Below, one piece after another: positions 14,441 through 19,840 of a DNA stretch of 19,840 nt. The DNA comes from Phycisphaerales bacterium UBA1845 (GTDB taxonomy: Bacteria > Planctomycetota > Phycisphaerae > UBA1845), in assembly GCA_002338715.1 (NCBI GenBank), contig DDIR01000054.1, positions 2,248 to 22,087 on the forward strand, in the 5' to 3' direction. A program made the translations under genes and the position numbers. Under the pieces are notes generated by a model that saw only the letters and a program-made list of their open reading frames with translations, was not told the DNA's origin and ran no database searches. Positions within the stretch are counted from its first letter, which is position 1. Each line of letters starts with the position of its first letter.

Positions 14441-15985
14441 CTATGCCAATTTCTTGGCCAATTGCTCATCGAGTATTTCGCGAACAGTCAGGGCGATAAT
14501 GACTCTTCCGCTTTTGCGGAAAAATGCGTCTATCTCTTGCAATGCTCCATCCGTGAAATCGAACGAAACAAAAAAACCTTTCTTGCGATCTTCGCGAGTC
14601 ATCACCGCTTCAAATGCATCAATGTCCGGCCGTCCAACCCTATTTTTCTGTTTAACTTGTATCGGATACCAATGATCCAGAAACTGCTCAAATGTCGGTG
14701 TCTCACCCTTTGTGACTTTGGATTTCGCTGGTGCCGAACTAACCGGAAATATGCGACCATCGATTCCCATATCGCCAACTTGTGTCTTGTTCGGAATTCC
14801 TCCCAATGCAATCACGGCCCAGTTTTCGAATTCAAACGGGGGTATCTTTCGCAGTTTTTCTTCGGTCCAAGGCAAGTCGCGAACGACAAAGCCGCGCCCT
14901 GCTCGCCAAAGATCCTCGTCTTCGGGAAGTTTGCTGACATCTCGGAGTCGTTTCGCCATTACGCGGCAGGCCGTTGGCGAGACGTCAATGCCAATCCACT
15001 GACGATCAAGATTCTGGGCTGCAACAAGCGCTGTGCCGCAACCGCAAAATGCGTCGAGGATGATGTCGTTGGAGTTACTACTGAGATTCAAGATACGATC
15101 AAGCAATGCAAGGGGCTTTTGCGTTGGGTACCCCAGGCCCTCCTCGGCACTTGATTGAATTGGGCCTATGTCGTCCCAAAGACTGCCTACGGGCACGCCC
15201 TTGCCTTCGTCAAGGTATCTTTTCTGGCGAGGTATCGCTCCTTCTTTCTTTTGGACGATTCTGCCCTCATCGTAAAGGCGTCGCATCACTTCGCGACTAA
15301 ATCTCCAATAGCGAGTGACCCCCAGGAATTCGTAGCAAGGATTGCCCTTTGACGGGGCCGCGCCACCCGGCGCAGTAATATCGCCCAACGAATATCGACG
15401 GCCAGTCTCAGATTCAACGTGCTTATAGAACTTTTGAATGTAATCGGGACTGTACGGTCTGTACTGATGATTAAACGTATGGGACGATCCGTTTTTGTAA
15501 AGAAAAAGCGTGTCGTGGATCCGCCCAAGGTGCTTTGCGCCCTGTTTGGCATCGTTGTGCGCACTTTGTCGCTTCCATATTATTTCGTTTACGAAGTTTC
15601 CCTCACCCAATATCTGATCAAGCATTACTTTTACATAATGGCTCGCATGCCAATCGCAGTGATAATAGAAGCTGCCCGTTTTCTTCAAGACTCGCGCCAG
15701 TTCAACACATCGCGGGCGCATGTAGTCGATGTAGGCGGCGGTCGAGGCATGACGATCTTCAAAGGCTCTTTTTTCCTTCGTCTCGCCCCAGAAAACCTCA
15801 TAGTTGCGATTGCTGTTGAACGGCGGATCAATGTAGATCAGATCCACGCAATTGTCCGGTAACCTTTCAAGCTGATCGAGACAGTCGCCGCAGTACACGA
15901 TGCGCGTATCGACAAGTGCGGACTTGCGCCCGGACCGCTTTGCCGGTGGACGTGCGACTTTCTTGTTTGTACGTTTACTTGCCAT
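14441..15985 (-). CDS. DNA methyltransferase fused to Mrr-like nuclease domain
   Basis: 514 residues. The N-terminal 350 are a beta-class N6-adenine/N4-cytosine methyltransferase: catalytic motif DPPF at 53-56, motif X-like YPTQKPLALLDRI at 286-298, then the AdoMet-binding motif DAFCGCGTAL at 311-320 and IGIDVS at 331-336. The C-terminal 130 residues look like a PD-(D/E)xK restriction fold of the Mrr type: FENWAVIALGG, D409 in MGIDGRIF, then PIQVKQ with Q443 and K445, followed by GRPDIDAFEAVM and KGFFVSFDFT. Methylation and cleavage could thus reside in one chain, a single-gene restriction-modification design; target and activity are unknown. The coding region is visibly richer in A+T than its neighbours, suggesting transfer. 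A 6-bp inverted repeat abuts the start codon. The adenine/cytosine choice cannot be settled by reading. Confidence 0.88.
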   Translation of the reverse strand: MASKRTNKKVARPPAKRSGRKSALVDTRIVYCGDCLDQLERLPDNCVDLIYIDPPFNSNRNYEVFWGETKEKRAFEDRHASTAAYIDYMRPRCVELARVLKKTGSFYYHCDWHASHYVKVMLDQILGEGNFVNEIIWKRQSAHNDAKQGAKHLGRIHDTLFLYKNGSSHTFNHQYRPYSPDYIQKFYKHVESETGRRYSLGDITAPGGAAPSKGNPCYEFLGVTRYWRFSREVMRRLYDEGRIVQKKEGAIPRQKRYLDEGKGVPVGSLWDDIGPIQSSAEEGLGYPTQKPLALLDRILNLSSNSNDIILDAFCGCGTALVAAQNLDRQWIGIDVSPTACRVMAKRLRDVSKLPEDEDLWRAGRGFVVRDLPWTEEKLRKIPPFEFENWAVIALGGIPNKTQVGDMGIDGRIFPVSSAPAKSKVTKGETPTFEQFLDHWYPIQVKQKNRVGRPDIDAFEAVMTREDRKKGFFVSFDFTDGALQEIDAFFRKSGRVIIALTVREILDEQLAKKLA

Positions 15986-16004
15986 CCTCGCAGTTTAAGC
16001 GAGG
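15986..16004. promoter_or_regulatory. Inverted repeat abutting methyltransferase start codon
   Basis: CCTCGC-AGTTTAA-GCGAGG is a perfect 6-bp inverted repeat with a 7-base spacer, ending directly at the methyltransferase ATG. In the mRNA the GCGAGG arm would cover the only purine-rich stretch before the start. It could therefore be a translational hairpin or an operator for autoregulation. Confidence 0.5.
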
Positions 16005-16101
16005 TTCCAATTGGTCGGCAACCCCATTGCCCCAACACCAACTGCTTGTCGCTCTTGATAAAAGTCGACTTACTCGCTCAGCGGATTCTCAGGACTTGCC
16101 C

Positions 16102-16725
16102 ATGCCAACAAACGACGAATACGAAAAAATCGCAAACGCCTGGTACGACCGCAAGTCGGCCATGATGCAGTCGACGCTCGGCGCGGAACACGGCATCGTC
16201 ATGCACGCTTTGATTCCATACGAAATGGGCGGCGGGCTCGATCTTTACTTCTACCCCAATGGCATCGAGGGCACCGGGTTCGCCACCAAGGAACTCTCCG
16301 AAACCCCCTCCAACGGATCCACCAACGACATCTACAACCGCTACGAACTCGTCATGTTCACCCGGCTGCCCCTCGAACTGGAATTGTTTCGAGACGAAAG
16401 CACCCCGTTCGGCCAAACCTACAAAACGTTCAACGCCATCCTGAACGCCATCGCCCTCTATAGCCGCCACGCCGTCTTGAACCCCTACGAAACCTGCGAA
16501 TTCCCCGAAGACATGGACATCATCGGCGGCAAGTGCCTGATCTTCGACGGATACGCCGCCCACCCCGACCCCGAAGTCGAAACCTTCGGACTCCTCGCCC
16601 CCATCGAAATCTTTCGCGCAGAAATGAACTACGCCAGAGAAAACGGCGGCGCCAAACTAATCGACCTGCTCAAGGCAGCTGGCCACTACCCATACTCTGA
16701 TATGGACAGAGACTCCGTCGCATAG
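16102..16725 (+). CDS. Suppressor-of-fused (SUFU) domain protein
   Basis: 207 residues, soluble. The family pattern is visible across the chain: GTGFATKELSETP near 57-69, YELVMFTRLPLELE at 81-94, then NAILNAIALYSRHAVLNPYE at 111-130. The ending is LLAPIEIFRAEMNYARENG and LIDLLKAAGHYPYSDMDRDS. Bacterial SUFU proteins are of uncertain function; some are encoded as immunity proteins beside polymorphic toxins, but no toxin gene is adjacent here. The ATG at 16102 has AGGA 8 bases upstream and matches the natural N-terminus; the frame stays open upstream to 15916 only over the start region of the methyltransferase gene. It is divergent from the methyltransferase-nuclease gene, with 116 bases between, so the two could share regulation. 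Confidence 0.8.
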   Translation: MPTNDEYEKIANAWYDRKSAMMQSTLGAEHGIVMHALIPYEMGGGLDLYFYPNGIEGTGFATKELSETPSNGSTNDIYNRYELVMFTRLPLELELFRDESTPFGQTYKTFNAILNAIALYSRHAVLNPYETCEFPEDMDIIGGKCLIFDGYAAHPDPEVETFGLLAPIEIFRAEMNYARENGGAKLIDLLKAAGHYPYSDMDRDSVA

Positions 16726-16922
16726 TCAGTCGCCCAAGAACGCCCGCAATCGACGTCACAACCCCGCGCACACCGCCAAGAACCAATGTACCCCGGAACA
16801 TTCCCCATTTCTTTTCAGAACAATGCTGCCGCCCGCAATAACTAAATACGGGAGCCTCCAGTATCGTTTTCACGATGCTGCGTCGGCGTGAATGAACGGT
16901 GTCTGCCTGAAGGAGTGGACTG

Positions 16923-19061
16923 ATGCAAAAGATCAAACTCACCGCCGCAAACCACCTCAACACAAACCGATTCGCGCCGCCACGCTCACCTTTGAGTCTT
17001 GCTCCCATAGTGGCCGTCATCACAGCCTCACTCCTCATCGCCGCGCCAGCCGTCGCCCAACTCAGCTACACCTTCACCTCCGGACCCGGCGGGGACGGAT
17101 TCACCTGGCCCCCATCGCCCACCGGAATGCTCGACAGTTCATCGTTTGCCACGCCCGACGACGTTCATATCTACAACGACATCGGCAACAACCTCTTCTT
17201 CGATGACCAGTACCAAGTCGCGGGCAATGCACCCGGTATTTCCAATGCGGCCATGTGGGGCAACCCAACCTCGATTGGCCTGGGCACCGTCGACTTCGAT
17301 CTGTTTTTCTCTGCAACCCAGGACCTGTCATTTAACTTTGCATGGTCGGTCGGTGGCGCACCGGAAAACACGCCGGAAGAAGTTTACATCTACGTGGAAG
17401 ACTTCGAAGGAAGGGCGACGGATTTCTATTGGTCGCTTGCATCAACGTACACTGGGCTCGGCGGCTTTGACGGCTACACCGATCGCATCTCAATCACGAC
17501 GGGCAACCTGTTCGACGACTACTTCAATGTCGACGGCGAACAGTTGGTCGACATCGTCTACGTCTCCATCTACGTCGGCGACATCGACACGGGTGGTGGG
17601 CCATCGAGTGAATTCGCCATCGACAATTTCGACCTCGACGGTGGAATTGGCGGTGGCGGCGAAGTGTTCCCTTCCGTCAACAACGGCTCCATTGACGTCA
17701 CCGGAAGCACACTGGGTCGCACATCCCTCCGAGGCGCGGGCAACTTCACCGGCGGATTGGAGGTCACCAACGGCACCGTGAGCACCACAACCTTCTCAAC
17801 CCAACTCCTACCCGGCGGCGATCTTTCCGATGCCGGACAAGTCAACGGCGCAACCATATTCGCCGGTCAATCGATCTATACCCCCAACCTCGTCTCAATC
17901 GACCGCTTACTCCCGTCAGCGTCATACAGCAGCGACCTGCGGGTTATCAACGACCTCAACGCCTCCGACCCGGACAACGATGTCACCCTGCTCTTGCGGT
18001 TGGCAGAAGCGCCACAACTGTCAGCCCCCAGCCCGGTGGACGTTTCACTCGGCGAAAAAGTGACGCTCGCCAACGCAGCCGCCCCGGTCAACGGGCATCG
18101 CGCCAGCGTCGAAGTCACCGGATCAAGCATCTCCGGACCATTCAGCGTCACGGGATACGACCTCGACGCGCCATGCAAACCCGGTGAGATGATCGAGGGT
18201 GATGCCGCGTTTGATCGTTTCGGTCGCCTGTCCGGAAACCACGATGGCCTCTTCACCGTTTCACTGCAAATGACGTTCTACGTCAATCAGATCAATACGT
18301 TTCTCGAAAACGCCGAACCCGTCGCCGATGAGCAGTGGACCCTGGAAGCCGCGCTTGCGGACATACCCTCCGACAACGCATCCTACGATTCGCAAACACC
18401 CCTGGGACCAGGGCGCGTGGGCGTGAACAGCGCATCAACAGCCGCCACAATCGTTGGCGGAATCACTGCATCGACAGGAAATGTCTCGATGAACCTTGCG
18501 GCAGCGACAACGGGATCGAGCACGGGCGTGCTACAACAAAGTGCAGCCGTCAGTTTCACAACGGCATCACCCGTCTATGCCATTCAGATGACATACCGCG
18601 ACGAAGACATCTGTCCATCGGTCACCGAATCCAACTTGCGGTTGCTGTATTTCAACAGCGGTGCAGCAGACTGGCAGCTTGCGGTCAATGGAAACAGCGA
18701 TGGCGGTTCCGGCGCGACATTCTTCGCGGGATCGTTTGACGCGTTCGTTGCCACCCTGGGTGGGGCACCGCTTTCGTCGGCGCTCGGAACACACGGCGTG
18801 GATCCCGCCAACAACCACGCCTGGGCCATCGTCGACCACGCGGCTGACTTTGGCGTGGGCGAGGTTGGCAAGTCCTGCGGAGTCAAAGGCGACCTCGACA
18901 ACAACGGGATCGTGAACCTCGATGACTACGTCATCTGGCAGAACTGCCTCGAAGGACCGGGCATCATCGTCCCGCCCGCATGCGCCATTGCGGACTGCGA
19001 CGCCGATCAGGATGTGGATTTATCCGACTTCGCAATCTTCGCCGAAAGCTTCGGCATCTGA
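16923..19061 (+). CDS. Large secreted protein with C-terminal dockerin-type domain
   Basis: 712 residues. A long signal peptide has the hydrophobic core PIVAVITASLLIAAP and probable cleavage after AVA at residue 45. The mature protein starts with a beta-rich domain (VDFDLFFSATQDLSFNFAWS; FAIDNFDLDGG near 240) that resembles a jelly-roll. A Gly/Ser/Thr-rich middle part contains LDAPCKPGEM. The C-terminus (656-712) is a dockerin-like double calcium loop: DLDNNGIVNLDD and later DCDADQDVDLSD, each with the D-x-D-x-(N/D) spacing of an EF-hand, joined by a Cys pair. Such dockerin ends are frequent in planctomycete exported proteins and may mediate surface attachment; a cohesin partner is not in this window. 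The start is firm: AAGGAG lies 8 bases upstream of the ATG. Function otherwise unknown. Confidence 0.88.
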   Translation: MQKIKLTAANHLNTNRFAPPRSPLSLAPIVAVITASLLIAAPAVAQLSYTFTSGPGGDGFTWPPSPTGMLDSSSFATPDDVHIYNDIGNNLFFDDQYQVAGNAPGISNAAMWGNPTSIGLGTVDFDLFFSATQDLSFNFAWSVGGAPENTPEEVYIYVEDFEGRATDFYWSLASTYTGLGGFDGYTDRISITTGNLFDDYFNVDGEQLVDIVYVSIYVGDIDTGGGPSSEFAIDNFDLDGGIGGGGEVFPSVNNGSIDVTGSTLGRTSLRGAGNFTGGLEVTNGTVSTTTFSTQLLPGGDLSDAGQVNGATIFAGQSIYTPNLVSIDRLLPSASYSSDLRVINDLNASDPDNDVTLLLRLAEAPQLSAPSPVDVSLGEKVTLANAAAPVNGHRASVEVTGSSISGPFSVTGYDLDAPCKPGEMIEGDAAFDRFGRLSGNHDGLFTVSLQMTFYVNQINTFLENAEPVADEQWTLEAALADIPSDNASYDSQTPLGPGRVGVNSASTAATIVGGITASTGNVSMNLAAATTGSSTGVLQQSAAVSFTTASPVYAIQMTYRDEDICPSVTESNLRLLYFNSGAADWQLAVNGNSDGGSGATFFAGSFDAFVATLGGAPLSSALGTHGVDPANNHAWAIVDHAADFGVGEVGKSCGVKGDLDNNGIVNLDDYVIWQNCLEGPGIIVPPACAIADCDADQDVDLSDFAIFAESFGI

Positions 19062-19069
19062 TTGGATAG

Positions 19070-19258
19070 TCAGTTACGGCTTGTGCAATCGGTGCACGGC
19101 GCATCGCAGCGACATGCTACCTGACAGGCGGACGCGCAACGCTTGGCGGCTTTGTGCATGGGACCTGGCGGCTGCTGCCGATCGTCCGATGCGGCATGCC
19201 CGAGCTTGTACGGAAACGATGGCGACTTGATCGTCGGTTTCGGCTTATCTTTAACCAT
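19070..19258 (-). CDS. Small six-cysteine protein of unknown function
   Basis: 62 residues. The N-terminal half is basic and Pro/Ser-rich (MVKDKPKPTIKSPSFPYKLG). The tail KRCASACQVACRCDAPCTDC holds six cysteines in the pattern CxxxCxxxCxCxxxCxxC and ends TSRN. The frame is open to 19348, but the ATG at 19258 has GGGAG 11 bases upstream and gives a compact product. The arrangement could be a metal-binding or disulphide-rich peptide, or a precursor of a modified peptide; a six-Cys tail recalls SCIFF-type precursors, but the spacing differs and no radical-SAM maturase is near. It is convergent with the secreted dockerin gene, only 8 bases from its stop. Small size and lack of a recognised family keep confidence moderate. 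Confidence 0.5.
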   Translation of the reverse strand: MVKDKPKPTIKSPSFPYKLGHAASDDRQQPPGPMHKAAKRCASACQVACRCDAPCTDCTSRN

Positions 19259-19499
19259 GGCAATCACACTCCCTCGTTTGAAATCAACGATGCGGAAACT
19301 TCGCTCCGCACGATTCATTTCAACGGACCCAGCAATCCCAATCGGCATTTTCGGTGTTCCGACTTATGTACAATACGTTTGATCAAGCCCGCAACACCAC
19401 AAACGTCTTTTCGTCGGCGCGATAACTCCGTATACAAAACGCTCCGATAAAATCCTCCGCCAACACCGTTGATCGGTGCGCACAGAGAATCGCGCGCAC
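19259..19499. other. Intergenic stretch with no recognised feature
   Basis: About 240 bases upstream of the six-cysteine gene and beyond the terminator of the right-hand gene. It probably contains the promoter for the six-cysteine gene. An AT-rich patch near 19365-19380 (TTATGTACAATACG) is the best candidate zone. No gene or repeat was identified. Confidence 0.4.
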
Positions 19500-19536
19500 A
19501 AAAAAACTGCCGGACCCATAATGAGCCCGGCAGTTT
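19500..19536 (-). terminator. Rho-independent terminator of the right-edge gene
   Basis: On the minus strand AAACTGCCGG pairs perfectly with CCGGCAGTTT (10 bp) around a 13-base loop and runs directly into TTTTTTT. It starts about 40 bases after the stop codon at 19575. It is the clearest intrinsic terminator in the window. Confidence 0.9.
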
Positions 19537-19574
19537 CAAAATCGAGTCCGAATCAATCGTCGAACAAGTGGTCG

Positions 19575-19840
19575 TTAGCTGATGGAATAACGGCTTCCAC
19601 GCTGACCCTTGATGTTCTTCTTGACGATTGTCTTGTTGCGAACAAGTTCCCCGAGCGTGTTGTACGGCTCACCCGGACGACCAGCCGCCACCCAGCGTTT
19701 CTTGATGTCACCCGAGGTCACACCCTTCGCGCCAGACTTCTTGACGATATCAACGATCAGTTCGTTCGCTGTCGTCTTGAATTTTTTGCGGGAGCGACCG
19801 GCAGGACGGCCCGCCGCCGATTTGGCTTTCACGCCGGCTC
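19575..19840 (-). CDS. Small basic winged-helix-like protein (5' end may lie outside window)
   Basis: At least 85 residues from a GTG at 19832; the frame stays open to the window edge, so the true start may be upstream. The N-terminal part is Lys/Arg/Ala-rich with an AT-hook-like GRPAGRSRKK. The rest, TTANELIVDIVKKSGAKGVT, SGDIKKRWVAAGRPGEPYNT, LGELVRNKTIVKKN and RGSRYSIS, reads as a winged helix: helix, helix, recognition helix, then a beta wing. A basic tail plus winged helix suggests a nucleoid-associated or histone-H1-like DNA-binding protein, which is inference. A strong intrinsic terminator follows, so it is the last gene of its transcript. Confidence 0.75.
   Translation of the reverse strand, partial: AGVKAKSAAGRPAGRSRKKFKTTANELIVDIVKKSGAKGVTSGDIKKRWVAAGRPGEPYNTLGELVRNKTIVKKNIKGQRGSRYSIS

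Noticed and set aside
15419..15862. 147-codon plus-strand frame
   Set aside because: Antisense to the methyltransferase catalytic domain; no recognisable features.

Overview
The window looks like a chromosomal segment from a Planctomycetota bacterium, most likely of the Phycisphaerae type. The clues are a large secreted protein ending in a dockerin-type double calcium loop, a double zinc-ribbon membrane protein of a style common in planctomycetes, a moderately high G+C content, weak or absent Shine-Dalgarno sites on several genes, and abundant dispersed palindromic repeats. The taxonomic placement is inference; no 16S gene is present.

Layout, left to right. 1-2128 (minus strand): the 5' part of purF, cut by the window edge, preceded by a polytopic protein with two VanZ-like units. 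2446-3477 (plus): an NAD(P)H quinone-reductase-like MDR enzyme, then the RNase P RNA gene rnpB (about 3578-3955) with an extended -10 promoter. 4060-6231 (minus): a compact run of five small unrecognised genes (lipoprotein, acidic protein, membrane-anchored coiled coil, winged-helix-like protein, Lys-rich protein). Two junctions have overlapping stop/start codons. The arrangement resembles the pre-terminase module of Mu-like phages, but no terminase or head genes follow. 6453-7553 (plus): the zinc-ribbon membrane protein. 7577-7811: a repeat cluster. 7901-8992 (minus): 4-hydroxyphenylpyruvate dioxygenase with a good upstream promoter. 9240-10016 (minus): a decayed organophosphate:phosphate-antiporter-family transporter. 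10413-12804 (plus): a two-gene phosphate-transport operon (DUF47/PhoU-like regulator plus PiT permease). 13038-14204 (plus): an AI-2E-family permease. 14441-15985 (minus): an A+T-richer gene encoding a DNA methyltransferase fused to an Mrr-like nuclease domain, divergent from a suppressor-of-fused domain protein (16102-16725, plus). 16923-19061 (plus): the secreted dockerin protein. 19070-19258 (minus): a small six-cysteine protein. 19575-19840 (minus): a basic small DNA-binding-like protein, with a clear intrinsic terminator and cut by the right edge.

Most of the window is ordinary housekeeping and metabolism: purine synthesis, tyrosine breakdown, phosphate uptake and RNA processing. The accessory signals are the phage-like module beside rnpB, the methyltransferase-nuclease fusion with its SUFU neighbour, and an unusually dense set of related repeats. 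These are a five-copy ATTCCC/GGGAAT palindrome, an 18-bp tandem array built from its left half, a composite element of about 127 bp present twice, and a GC-rich hairpin that sits directly downstream of two minus-strand stop codons. All function calls come from reading the sequence without database searches.
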